From positions 1 to 64,000 of the forward strand of contig NZ_JACJSJ010000030.1 in NCBI RefSeq assembly GCF_014698115.1: DNA of 64,000 nucleotides. Reading direction: 5' to 3'. The position numbers and the translations under genes were made by a program. This DNA is from Nostoc sp. FACHB-973 (lineage in GTDB: Bacteria > Cyanobacteriota > Cyanobacteriia > Cyanobacteriales > Nostocaceae). Shown piece by piece: positions 9,306-19,142 of the stretch. Under the pieces are notes generated by a model, which saw nothing but the letters and a program-made list of their open reading frames with translations, was not told the origin of the DNA and made no database searches. Each line of letters opens with the position of its first letter. Position 1 is the first letter of the stretch.

Positions 9306-12300
9306 CTAACCAAGATAAATTGTTTGTAAATTTAAATCAAAATCAGTTATCCCTACTTCTTGCAAAACTCCAATTAATTCATGTTGCGCTCCAATGTTCA
9401 AGTAAATTCCTAATCCTGAAATTTCTTGATCTAGAATCGCATCCAAAACATAATTATCTCGATTGCCATGAAGTTGAACTATATCAATGCTTGGATCGAA
9501 ATTTTTAATTAGTGCATAATCGCTTTTATTTTGACCATAAAAGCTAGTTTTGCTATTACCTAAAATAAATAAATCTGCATTAGTATAACCCGTAAGAACT
9601 TCTCGCTCTCCTATACCCGTCAAAGGATCAACATCACCAATATTATAATTAAGTGATTGTTTAGATTTTTCTGCACCTTTTTGACTAGATACAGCTTTTT
9701 CCAAAAATTGGATTCGTTGTTTGAATCTATCTTCTGGCACATTTATATTATATTCTTTGCCATCCGAACCTTTAATTTTATTGTTTTGCCAAAAATCTTT
9801 ATCAGACATTAATTTAAGTAATCCCTGTAAATCATTCTTGGACATTAATTCCTGGACTTTAGTTCGAGTTGCTGAATTGTAATCTCCCCGATACTTCAAA
9901 TCGACAGCTAAATCTCGAATTGCTGGATCTAATTTGGTAAAATCTACTTGTCCATAAGCTTTTACTATATCTGGGTTATTAGAAATTCTTTGAACCTCTT
10001 TATATTGTTTTGTCCAAGTTATATCAAAAAGCTTCTGCTGTTGTTCTGGTGTAATTTCCAAAAGCTTATCTTTTAATTCATCAAGTTTTTTCCGAGCGTC
10101 TTCTCCTTTAAGTCCTTGTAATTCTGCGTAAGTTTTAGCGTCAGCCTCTGATAAACCAGCCGCTTTTAAATCTTGGATAATCTGTTCTTTTGTCTGCTGT
10201 CCTAAATCATAACCACGTCCGATGGTGACCCCTGATACACCTCCTGGCCAATGAGGTTTGCGAGAATGATATTTTCCACCTTCTTGTCCTTCGACATCAA
10301 AGGTAAGTTTACCTTGTGGTACTTGATAATAGACGGTTTGTAATATTTTAATTTGAGAATTTAATGCCTCAATTGGTAAGTTACCACTGTTATCAGCAAC
10401 TAAAATCGGATGTGCTTTAATCCATGCATTTTCTGATGGATATTTTTGCAGCCAATAATTGACGACTTGTGCTTTTAAGTTATCTGGTAAAGCATCTAAG
10501 GCTCCAGCTTGTTCAGATAAAAATAGTTTTTCAATTTCATCAGCTTTTAAGCGGAAAGCTTCAAAGCCAATTAATATTTTCAAATCATTACCACCAGAGA
10601 AGTAGATACTTCCATCTGCTTCTACTTTAATATCTGCTGGGTTGATCTTTAAATCTTTGGCTAATTTAGCAACTTCGGGTTTGTATAAGCTATCGTAAGC
10701 TACACCTTGCCATACTTTTACACTGTTTTGAATGGCAGATACCCAATCATTAACTTTTCCTTTCTCATTAGCTGCATATAAAAGATTAGCTGTTTCAGCT
10801 AGATTTTTGATGACATCAAAAGTTTTATCTGTGTCATTTTCATTAATGACTGATTTGAGTTTTCCTTCCCAAATTGTCAGGATATCTTTGATTCCAGATA
10901 ACCAAGCTTTGGAATTGTCATCTTGAAAAATATCCTTCAGCACGTTAGCTGTATCTGCAAGTTTGTCGATTTTTTCATAATCCAGGTCAAACTTATCCTT
11001 TAAGTATTGCTCTACCTTTTCTTTATATTCTTCAAATTTTTTCACCAATACATCTAGCTTACTTAAAGAACTATCATTGCTCGGTTCACCTGATGAATCA
11101 CCACCAGACTGAGTGTTGGTAGATGAATCCTTGTCAAAATTCTTATCAACCGTCTTACCTATTTTTTGAAGAGACTTTAAGGCGTCTTTCCACTGATTAT
11201 CTTCAATTGCTTTAATTGTTTTATGAACATCTACAGAAACTTCTCCCACCGTTAAAGCAACTTTCAATGTAAAAAGACCATCACTAATATCTTTATCCAC
11301 TAATTCTGAGGCGAAATTACCGCTGATTGTGGATGTAACTCCACGTAACTTTTCAAAAGCTTCTAGTAATTTACCATCTTCAATTAATTTAATTCCTTCA
11401 TGAGCCGTGACTGAAACTTGTCCGGCGGTAATTAAGACTTTTTCCAGATTGGAGAAATCTGTAGTCTTATCTATATTAACTCCAATCGCTGCGACATCTG
11501 CCACACCCTTAAAAACAGAAAGTATAGCTAATACATTGTCTCCAGATTCTAAAGCCCGATGGGTATTGTAGGTAGTTGTCGCAACTGTTTTAAAAGTTTT
11601 GAGATTATTCAGCGTTGGCTGAAGGACATTTTTTAAGTCATCGAGAACCTTAGTAGCATCAGCAATTTTTGTTAAATCTTTAGCATCTTTGGCAACTTTT
11701 AGAGATTGTTCTGCTCCTTTAAGTTGACTATCGAGATCGGTGATTTTATAATCTACAACAGTCATGGCAATGCTATAAATAGCTTTTGCCCAGTCACCAT
11801 TGTAAGCAGATTGAGCAGCACTCAAAATATTGCTAGCAAATGTTAAAGCATTACCCAGAGAAACTAATGAAGAAGTAGCCGAATAAAGTCCAAGGGTTGC
11901 TCCTCCAGTTAAGGCTGCACCAGCGATCGCCAGAACCATAGTCGCAGTACCAACTAAATCATTAATATAATTCTTCTTTCTCTGTGCCCTAGTTTCGATG
12001 CGTTTCTCAAGAATTTGATTTAAAAGCTGTTGGGATTGTTTAGCTAATTCTTGGGAAATTTGCCCAGCTTCTTGAGCATAGGCAACTTTGTATAAAATTT
12101 CTAGATTTTCAGCAGTTAGTATTTCTTTTTCGTCTGCTAAAACCCCAGCTTTTTCAATTTCGTCGTAAAGTGTTTTAGTTGCCCCTTGTAAATCTGTTTC
12201 AGATTGTGTTAACAAGAGTATGTATTGCTGTTCTTCCTTTTCTAATTCAGCAACAGAAGCATTGAGATAATTTACCTGCTCAATTAATTTATTGGCACTT

Positions 12301-15300
12301 GTGAGCAGGTTATCTTGAATAGTGGCAGCTTCTTTTCCTTGTATGGCAAGTTGAATATCTTGCGAGGTTTCAATTAAGAGAGTTTTGACATTTTCAGGTA
12401 GATTCGGCTGTTCTTGGAAGCTAGTTAAGTTAGTTAATAATCCTGATAATTGCCCTTTCCACTCTGCTAGTCGGATAATATCTTCAATGGGATTTAAGCC
12501 TAAATCAAATCGCAAATCGTTAATAGCTTGCTGAAGGGCTTCTTCGGTTTTGAGTTGGTTGAGTTGTTCGAGTGTAACGAGGGCTATTTGCCGATCGCGC
12601 TCAATATCTACGCGTTCCCTCTCCAAGCGATTTTTCACCTCATCATCGATCGCACCTTCACGATTGAGGGCAATTTCCTGTTCTAATTTGGCTTGGGCTA
12701 GGTTCAATTGTTCAACGGAGAGGAGTTGAGTGAGGGTTTGTTGAGTCCAATTTTGGAATTGGGAAAGCGTACTAATTCGGAATTCGGCAATTTCTAACTG
12801 TTGTTGTTTTGCCTGAATATCGGCTTCAGATTCCGCGATACTTTGCTGGATTTTGGCTAATTCGTCAGCAGCGATCGCCTGTTGTTCTTCTAGTAGTTTA
12901 ACTTGAGCTTCTATGGCTTGACGGGCTGCGGCAAAATCATCGGCTTGTTGTTGGGCTTGCTCTTGCAATTGCCGATATTTCATCATTTCATTGTAGTAGC
13001 GATCGGCTAATTGCAAATCTTCTGGGCGGGCGACTCCCTTGACACAACTACCACCTTTATCGTTAGCTAAATCCCGATAGTCTTTGTAGTAAATTTCCGC
13101 AGCCGTCGCAAAATTATTGTTGAAAGCAACTTCTAAAAGTTTGGCGGCTTCTTGGCTACCAGCTTCGTTAGCTTGTTTGAGAATATCGATTAATTTGGTT
13201 TCACTCTCGTTAAGTTCTTGGCGTTTGACAGTTGCTTGTAGGGTGTAATTTTCTTTGAGTTCGGTTGCTTCGATCAGTTCTTGGAGTATTTCTTGTTTAT
13301 CTTTGATGGCGGCGAGATATTTATCGTTTTGTAATTGCAGGGTATCTTGTAACTCATCCATCAAGGTTTTTAAGGCCTCACTGCTAGCCTTGGCTTGATC
13401 TGCAAGTTTTTGGGCTTGGGCGAGTGCAGCACGAGTATCGAGGAGAAGATTTTCTAAGTTCTCGGTGTCGCCAGGACTGACTAAATAAGCTTTGAAGAGT
13501 TTATCTTCTGTCTCAATGAGTTTTTTTTGCTCATTCAGGAGAGTTTGTTTTTGGGTGAGGGACGCTTGTTCGGCGGTGAGGACGGTTTGTTTTTGGGTGA
13601 GGAGTTTAATAGAGTAATCGAGGACTGCTTGTTTGGTGAGTAGGTTTGTTTGAGTCTCACCTGTGGCGGTGGCGAGTTGTTCTGTGATGGTGTCTCGTTG
13701 GGTTTGCAGTTGGGTAAGTAGGGCTGCGGCTTGGTTAATTTCGTCGCCCAAGTGGGTGTTTTGTTGAGTTACCCAACGTTGCGCTTCTGCAATTTCCTGT
13801 TGGAGTTGTTGCGCTTCGGTTTGCAGTTCGGCGTGACGTTTGAGAACATCATTCAAGTCTGTTTGATAATCTTGTTCGCTATCTTTGTATTCTGTCCATT
13901 CTTTTTGAACGTCACCAGTCTTAACTTCTGCTTCTGTGATGGCTTGTTGGAGTTGTTCTTTGAGGATAGGAAGAATAGCTTCCCATTCGATAATTTGGGC
14001 TTCTCTATCAATATTTGATTGTCTCTCGGCTTCAAGTTGGGTGAGGAGATTCAAGAGTCCTTCTTGGGTGATAGCAGCTTCATCAGCGACTTCATTGGCT
14101 TTATTCCACTGCTCTAGAATGCTAGTAACAGTATCTTGTCGGGTAGTATCAGTTTCTGCACCCTTAAGCAGATTTTCAGCATGTTGTCTTAGAGTTGTGG
14201 CTTGTTTAGTGTAAGTATCCCAAATGATCCAGTAATGATCGACATGGGTAATAGTTTCTGTACGAGTGCGACCAGATTTACCTTTAACTTGTCTTTGTTC
14301 TGTCCAAGTAGCGCCTTGTTTTTTGCTTAGATCCCAGTTAATAGCAGCTTGGTGTTCAAATGCATCGGCTTGAGTTAAAGCAGCAGCAGCTTCAGCTTGT
14401 TTTTTAGTGATATCAGCTTTAAGTTGCTCAATTTCTTGTTGAGAGTTGCCGATTTCATCAACAATCTTTTGTTGTAATTCTGCAAGAGTTTGGGCGTTAC
14501 TTAGACCTGGGAAATATTTATCTTGTAAACCTTCTAAATAAAATTCTTCTCTATATCTAGTGGCTTGATATTCTTGTAAATATGCCGTAATTGTTGCAGG
14601 CGATTTTTCTTCTACAATGTCTAGGTAAGCAATTTCTAGACGTAGGCTTTGGAGATAGGCGATCGTTGCACTTGCAGATGAATTGTAAGGCCAAGGAATC
14701 GCAGAACGTTCTTGAAAATAAGTTTGTAATTCTGAGGATTTTATTTCGTATCTTTGGGGGAGTAGGCTTACTTCCTCTGTTAACTCATTAATTAATAAAG
14801 GAGTTAGCTGATTAATAGCATTATCAAGGTGAATTTTACTTGGTAATAAATTTTGGAGAGCTTGCCAAGCTGCATTTTCAATATTAGTAGCTGATGCTAA
14901 TTCTTGTTGAGCATTAATTAATTGTTGATTAATTGATGTAAAATTAAGTTCAATAATACCAGATTGTCTGATATCAACATACGCTGTATAACCGGAATCG
15001 CCGCTATCTATGTTTCGATATTCTCCTTCAGTTTGAGATACCCAACCATAAAAAGTTATACTGGCAAAATCTGCTTGTTCTTGATAATTGCGCCAATACC
15101 AATAATCTTCACCATAATATGTAGGTATTGTTATATTATTGTATGTAACTACTTCACCACTAGCCCATTGCCAAACATCTTCTTGGTTTTTATCAGTTAG
15201 TCCAATCCAAAAAGATGGTCTTACTTCATTATAACCGCTATCACCACCACTACCTACGTAATATGGTGCTAGCTTACTACTAAAAGCATTTTTAATCCAT

Positions 15301-16934
15301 GCTTCTTCTTCAGCATTATTAATAGTAACTAAATTACCTCCTAATGATTGGGCTATTGCTTGTGCTTCAGTCCAAGTCGCATTGTCAACTAAAAAATAGT
15401 AACTATTTGTGGCTGGATTAAAAATTGCATTACGAGAAGTAGCCGTAGCCAGCCTGTCATTGTATGCTTTTTGAATCTCTGATAATCCTTGCTCTTTTCG
15501 GAAACGGATGCTTCGTTTTTGAGAATAGTCAGAGGTTAAAATTTGCTCTTGTTGCTGTAAATCACGATAAGATTTTTGTAAATCAGCATATTCTCTTTCG
15601 TATGTAGTCAGTTCTTGGAGATTTTGCAGCGAATTAGATAATTTGTTGACTTCATCAATTTGCTTTTTATATAGTGCAATACTATCCTCAATATGATTTA
15701 TACTTTCTGCTAAGGCATCACGCCGATTTACGGTTGACTCTTGAATCTTGATTTTTTCATCTAACTGTAACTCATTGAGATAATATGCTCCATGAGAATC
15801 AGCTAAATTTTCTGCAATATATATTGCTAAAGAATCAAAAGCTTGGGAGTGATTTTGAGAAGAATTCCAGACATTGACTGTTCGACTATGATTATCTTGT
15901 AAATTATCAACCCAAATGTCAGCTAATCCCATTAACTGATTCCCTAGCTGGGAACTTAAATCTACATAGCCTTGAATACTATCGTTTTCTAAAGCAGAAA
16001 TAACAGATAGATTTGTATCTGCATCTGTGACTTCAATTATTTGCCGTTCTTGCTGAAATTCTTGTTCTTCTTGTGCAACATTCTGATAATATTTTTTCAG
16101 TTCATCTGAATATTGTTGTTGTTCATTAATTTGCTTTTCTAATGCTTCAATTTGTACCCCAGATGAGTTAATATCGCTCTTTAAGGTTGCTAAATCGGTT
16201 TGAAGAGTGGCAATTTTTTGATTAAGCTGACCAATCGTATCTTGGATAAATTTACCTGAATGATCCTCGGTTACTAGATAAGAGTTATCTGTCAGAAAAT
16301 CTTGGATATCTTTTTCGGAATTGGCTACAGCTTGTTTAATAGCTTCTAATGAACTATAAACTTCAACTAAATACTGATTTTTTGCCTCTAACTCATGCTT
16401 TTGAGCAGGAATAATACTATTTTCTAGTTCTTGTAAATCAGTAGTTACCTGATTAATTTTTAAACTAACTATTGCTACATCTTGCTGATAATCACCATAA
16501 ATGAGAGATAGTAAATTCTGTTCTTGTTGAATTTGTACATAATAGCCATTGATTTCTTTGACAATAGCATCTCTATTAGCAAAATCTGTCTCAGCATTTA
16601 GCCTAGCGATCGCATCATTCAAACTAAGCTGAATACTATCAATTGTCCCCTTAATTCCTGCTTGCTGATTAATAAATGTAGTATCTAATGAAATTTTTCT
16701 ATTGGTTAGTACACCAAGATTTGCTGTTAATAGTTGTTTTTTAGCTTCGCTAGCATCAAAACGATTTTTAGCAACTTGATAATCATCATCAGCAAGGGTT
16801 AATTTTTGCTCTAATTGCAGTAAGTTGGCTTGATTAATATGCAGAACACTATTCAATTCCTCATATTTGTTTAATGCACTATAAATAGGCACGGTAATAA
16901 CAGTAGAATTTACATTTTCAAATGTAGAAACCAT
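9306..16934 (-). CDS. giant coiled-coil protein with C-type lectin, lysozyme-like and RTX-type C-terminal domains
   Basis: A 2542-residue protein with no N-terminal signal peptide. Long Gln/Glu/Leu-rich coiled coil fills about 30-480 and 690-1640. A C-type-lectin-like domain lies at about 505-660 (NSYYFLVDNATWTEAQAIA, FWIGLTDKNQ, VWQWASGE). A hydrophobic Ala/Gly/Leu-rich segment (about 1655-1735) is followed by helical repeats containing GQVSVTAHEGIKLIEDGK and GEVSVDVHKTIKAIEDNQ. At about 2205-2415 lies a pesticin/T4-lysozyme-like domain (FDVEGQEGGKYHS, SGVTIGRGYDLG). The end (about 2430-2542: ADLFILGN, SDYALIKNFD, HELIGVLQEVG) resembles the C-terminal module of cyanobacterial RTX proteins exported by type I secretion. 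The architecture suggests a secreted or surface effector, which is inference. A GNAT-domain gene lies 47 bases upstream and is probably cotranscribed. No secretion genes are in the window. Confidence 0.7.
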   Translation of the reverse strand: MVSTFENVNSTVITVPIYSALNKYEELNSVLHINQANLLQLEQKLTLADDDYQVAKNRFDASEAKKQLLTANLGVLTNRKISLDTTFINQQAGIKGTIDSIQLSLNDAIARLNAETDFANRDAIVKEINGYYVQIQQEQNLLSLIYGDYQQDVAIVSLKINQVTTDLQELENSIIPAQKHELEAKNQYLVEVYSSLEAIKQAVANSEKDIQDFLTDNSYLVTEDHSGKFIQDTIGQLNQKIATLQTDLATLKSDINSSGVQIEALEKQINEQQQYSDELKKYYQNVAQEEQEFQQERQIIEVTDADTNLSVISALENDSIQGYVDLSSQLGNQLMGLADIWVDNLQDNHSRTVNVWNSSQNHSQAFDSLAIYIAENLADSHGAYYLNELQLDEKIKIQESTVNRRDALAESINHIEDSIALYKKQIDEVNKLSNSLQNLQELTTYEREYADLQKSYRDLQQQEQILTSDYSQKRSIRFRKEQGLSEIQKAYNDRLATATSRNAIFNPATNSYYFLVDNATWTEAQAIAQSLGGNLVTINNAEEEAWIKNAFSSKLAPYYVGSGGDSGYNEVRPSFWIGLTDKNQEDVWQWASGEVVTYNNITIPTYYGEDYWYWRNYQEQADFASITFYGWVSQTEGEYRNIDSGDSGYTAYVDIRQSGIIELNFTSINQQLINAQQELASATNIENAAWQALQNLLPSKIHLDNAINQLTPLLINELTEEVSLLPQRYEIKSSELQTYFQERSAIPWPYNSSASATIAYLQSLRLEIAYLDIVEEKSPATITAYLQEYQATRYREEFYLEGLQDKYFPGLSNAQTLAELQQKIVDEIGNSQQEIEQLKADITKKQAEAAAALTQADAFEHQAAINWDLSKKQGATWTEQRQVKGKSGRTRTETITHVDHYWIIWDTYTKQATTLRQHAENLLKGAETDTTRQDTVTSILEQWNKANEVADEAAITQEGLLNLLTQLEAERQSNIDREAQIIEWEAILPILKEQLQQAITEAEVKTGDVQKEWTEYKDSEQDYQTDLNDVLKRHAELQTEAQQLQQEIAEAQRWVTQQNTHLGDEINQAAALLTQLQTQRDTITEQLATATGETQTNLLTKQAVLDYSIKLLTQKQTVLTAEQASLTQKQTLLNEQKKLIETEDKLFKAYLVSPGDTENLENLLLDTRAALAQAQKLADQAKASSEALKTLMDELQDTLQLQNDKYLAAIKDKQEILQELIEATELKENYTLQATVKRQELNESETKLIDILKQANEAGSQEAAKLLEVAFNNNFATAAEIYYKDYRDLANDKGGSCVKGVARPEDLQLADRYYNEMMKYRQLQEQAQQQADDFAAARQAIEAQVKLLEEQQAIAADELAKIQQSIAESEADIQAKQQQLEIAEFRISTLSQFQNWTQQTLTQLLSVEQLNLAQAKLEQEIALNREGAIDDEVKNRLERERVDIERDRQIALVTLEQLNQLKTEEALQQAINDLRFDLGLNPIEDIIRLAEWKGQLSGLLTNLTSFQEQPNLPENVKTLLIETSQDIQLAIQGKEAATIQDNLLTSANKLIEQVNYLNASVAELEKEEQQYILLLTQSETDLQGATKTLYDEIEKAGVLADEKEILTAENLEILYKVAYAQEAGQISQELAKQSQQLLNQILEKRIETRAQRKKNYINDLVGTATMVLAIAGAALTGGATLGLYSATSSLVSLGNALTFASNILSAAQSAYNGDWAKAIYSIAMTVVDYKITDLDSQLKGAEQSLKVAKDAKDLTKIADATKVLDDLKNVLQPTLNNLKTFKTVATTTYNTHRALESGDNVLAILSVFKGVADVAAIGVNIDKTTDFSNLEKVLITAGQVSVTAHEGIKLIEDGKLLEAFEKLRGVTSTISGNFASELVDKDISDGLFTLKVALTVGEVSVDVHKTIKAIEDNQWKDALKSLQKIGKTVDKNFDKDSSTNTQSGGDSSGEPSNDSSLSKLDVLVKKFEEYKEKVEQYLKDKFDLDYEKIDKLADTANVLKDIFQDDNSKAWLSGIKDILTIWEGKLKSVINENDTDKTFDVIKNLAETANLLYAANEKGKVNDWVSAIQNSVKVWQGVAYDSLYKPEVAKLAKDLKINPADIKVEADGSIYFSGGNDLKILIGFEAFRLKADEIEKLFLSEQAGALDALPDNLKAQVVNYWLQKYPSENAWIKAHPILVADNSGNLPIEALNSQIKILQTVYYQVPQGKLTFDVEGQEGGKYHSRKPHWPGGVSGVTIGRGYDLGQQTKEQIIQDLKAAGLSEADAKTYAELQGLKGEDARKKLDELKDKLLEITPEQQQKLFDITWTKQYKEVQRISNNPDIVKAYGQVDFTKLDPAIRDLAVDLKYRGDYNSATRTKVQELMSKNDLQGLLKLMSDKDFWQNNKIKGSDGKEYNINVPEDRFKQRIQFLEKAVSSQKGAEKSKQSLNYNIGDVDPLTGIGEREVLTGYTNADLFILGNSKTSFYGQNKSDYALIKNFDPSIDIVQLHGNRDNYVLDAILDQEISGLGIYLNIGAQHELIGVLQEVGITDFDLNLQTIYLG

Positions 16935-16981
16935 AATATATATGCTCCAATTTATTTTGAATTTGAAGTTATTTTAGATTT

Positions 16982-17953
16982 TTAACTTTGTTTGAATATG
17001 GGTTTACCGTCTGGCGATCGCACTACTTTTCCTGCTTCATCTTTTTCCACTTCAGCAAACACATAATTACCGTTTTCATCCTGCTTTAACTGTAATTTAC
17101 CATCAATTAGCTCATAAGTAGGCGGACAAAATTGAGGAATTTCTTGATATTCTAAAACTTCCCCATCTACATCAAATATTGCTGGACAAACTATCAATTT
17201 CCCCTCGCCATCTAATACCCATTCCTCTGTTTGTGGATCTCGAATTGGTGTAGGATAAATGGGTAAACCTCTAGAATTTTTATAAATTATTCCTGCTGCA
17301 TTTTTCACAGGATAGAGATATACTAGTTCTCCATGATAATTTTTCACTACTACATTCTTTTTCGGATCTCGTAAGGGGATCGCACCTGCGGAAATCTCTA
17401 CTTCCTTCAGAATAGGAGTATGTAAATTCGGTAAATTGCTATCCGAAATTTCAAAATGTTTAGTATATTGAATTGCTGATTTGGTAAATCCAGCCCTGGT
17501 TAATAAAGCCTGAATTCCTGTCTGCTCAATGCTAATTAATACATCTATATCACTAATTTTTAGTTCTTCACCTTTAGCGATCGCAACATCAATTAGTAGT
17601 TTAATCGTTTCTGGTTTCCGGTGTTGTTCTTGTACATATAATCCCAGCACTGCACCCACACGACGAGGTTTAAAAGGATTTTCTAAAATCTCGATATCAA
17701 CGACAATATCGGGCGGGGGTGCTTCATCGTAGATATAAATAGATATAAATCCGACAATTTGCTCATCAAATTCTAAAACAAAACAGTATGTATGAGGTTT
17801 AGCGAGTTGATATTCTATGTATCGCTCAAAATCAAAATTTGCTTTGAGAGTTATTGCCGGATCGGATTGCGATCGCTCTTGAGCAAAAGCCTGCCATAAA
17901 GGCGCGATCGCAGTTTTATCTTCTGGGATCGCTAGTCTTTGTGTATACTTCAT
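16982..17953 (-). CDS. GNAT-domain protein with a novel C-terminal region, upstream of the giant gene
   Basis: From ATG 17953 this is 323 residues; an in-frame ATG at 18043 would add 30 residues that do not look like part of the fold. The N-terminal 170 residues form a GNAT acetyltransferase (AIAPLWQAFAQERSQ, CFVLEFDEQIVGFISIYI, RRVGAVLGLYVQEQHRKPET, LLTRAGFTKSAI). The last 130 residues are an unrecognised beta-rich segment with repeated Asp/Gly turns (DPQTEEWVLDGEGKL, DENGNYVF, SPDGKPIFKQ). It ends 47 bases before the giant gene on the same strand, so the two are likely one operon. A role in modifying or protecting against the giant protein is possible but unproven. Confidence 0.65.
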   Translation of the reverse strand: MKYTQRLAIPEDKTAIAPLWQAFAQERSQSDPAITLKANFDFERYIEYQLAKPHTYCFVLEFDEQIVGFISIYIYDEAPPPDIVVDIEILENPFKPRRVGAVLGLYVQEQHRKPETIKLLIDVAIAKGEELKISDIDVLISIEQTGIQALLTRAGFTKSAIQYTKHFEISDSNLPNLHTPILKEVEISAGAIPLRDPKKNVVVKNYHGELVYLYPVKNAAGIIYKNSRGLPIYPTPIRDPQTEEWVLDGEGKLIVCPAIFDVDGEVLEYQEIPQFCPPTYELIDGKLQLKQDENGNYVFAEVEKDEAGKVVRSPDGKPIFKQS

Positions 17954-18114
17954 AATGTTCTGGATGTAAGCAACAGTTTGGTTACATAAACTTGTTGAAC
18001 AATGCAGAAACATTAAATCAGGAATTTTCTGATTATGCAGCAACTACTCTGATTTAGTCAACCAATTTAACAACTGCGATCGCAAGACTTGGCTACTGTC
18101 GAACTCACCTTGAA

Positions 18115-18417
18115 TTATGGTGTTTGTTCTGAATCAGATGATGCTTCATTGTTAAATAACAGCAGACGTGCAGCGAGGATGGCAAATCCCACAGCAGCGA
18201 TCGCTTTCATCAAGCGTGTAGGTAATAATTCTGACACTGCTCCCCCTGCTAATGCTCCCAAAAGGCTTGTCAATATTAGTGCTGACGCTGTGCCAAAAAA
18301 TACAGCACGCGGAGATTGACAACGCCCTGAAAGTGCGATCGCCGCTAGCTGACTTTTGTCACCTAATTCTGATAAAAAAACTGTAATAAAGCTCAGTCCA
18401 AGAAGATGCCAATCCAT
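18115..18417 (-). CDS. UPF0016/Gdt1-family membrane protein, half-size subunit
   Basis: A 100-residue membrane protein with one copy of the UPF0016 signature, SELGDKSQLAAIAL (about residues 15-28), and three hydrophobic helices. Full-length members of the family (TMEM165/Gdt1, cyanobacterial Mnx) carry two such E-x-G-D-[KR]-[TS] repeats and move Mn2+ or Ca2+ out of the cytosol. Here the second copy is encoded by the adjacent gene at 18523-18960, so the two products probably assemble as a heterodimer. ATG 18417. The 105-base gap between the genes contains C/G-rich repeat sequence. Confidence 0.85.
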   Translation of the reverse strand: MDWHLLGLSFITVFLSELGDKSQLAAIALSGRCQSPRAVFFGTASALILTSLLGALAGGAVSELLPTRLMKAIAAVGFAILAARLLLFNNEASSDSEQTP

Positions 18418-18522
18418 ATTAGTTAGGGGGGGTGGGGAGATGAGGAGCAGGGGAGGCAGGGGGAGAATAACTCTTAACTCAGTACTTCCAATACCCCATG
18501 CCCCATGACCAATGACAAATGA

Positions 18523-18960
18523 CTAATGACCAACAAATACATCCCAAAAGAGCATTAGAGAAATCAACAACAACATTACGCCTGCTGATTTTTCCACAGT
18601 TTTTGGGCTGAGTCGGTTGGCTATCCAACTACCTAAAAGTACACCTAATAAGCTGGTGGTTATGAGTGCAGCCGCAGATCCGATAAATACTACCCACGGT
18701 GAATGCGATTCTGCACTCATTAACAGCGTTGATAGCTGAGTCTTATCTCCAATCTCTGCTAAAAAGATAGTTATGAAAGTTGTACCAAAAACTACTAGTG
18801 ATGATTCCTGCTTTCGAGGATTATCGGCAACCACAGGCTGATCTGGCAAGCAGCGAGCAGGAGTTAAGTTAAAATCGTTGCTGTCTTTCAGTTCTAGCTC
18901 GATCTCAGATGGAGATATGCCAGAAATGCCTAAAGGTGCAGAGTCTACTTTCACAGGCAA
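18523..18960 (-). CDS. UPF0016/Gdt1-family membrane protein, second subunit
   Basis: A 145-residue protein with the UPF0016 motif AEIGDKTQLSTLLM (about residues 66-79) and three hydrophobic helices after a polar leader of about 50 residues. It pairs with the gene at 18115-18417 (same strand, downstream) as a likely two-gene version of a Mn2+/Ca2+ exporter. The start is unclear: the frame opens with TTG at 18960 and GTG two codons later, and no ATG precedes the first helix. The stop codon lies in repeat-derived sequence (VFVGH then TAG in a GTCATT-type tandem repeat), so the C-terminus may have been trimmed by repeat insertion. Confidence 0.8.
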   Translation of the reverse strand: MPVKVDSAPLGISGISPSEIELELKDSNDFNLTPARCLPDQPVVADNPRKQESSLVVFGTTFITIFLAEIGDKTQLSTLLMSAESHSPWVVFIGSAAALITTSLLGVLLGSWIANRLSPKTVEKSAGVMLLLISLMLFWDVFVGH

Positions 18961-19142
18961 TAGTTTTGTTGCTAGGTTGTTTTCATATTTCTATCATTTT
19001 CTCAGATTTTTGTAATAAATTGCAACTCCACAGAAAAAAGCCAATCAATTTTGGATTTTAAATTTTGGATTTTGGATTGAAACAGATTACGACGAGGGGC
19101 GGGAGATGAACAGAAATAATCTAAAATCTAAAATCGGTGCGG

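Noticed and set aside
13731..14218. Plus-strand frames within the giant gene
   Set aside because: Complement of a long coiled-coil coding region; the minus-strand frame has continuous family-like features and these do not.
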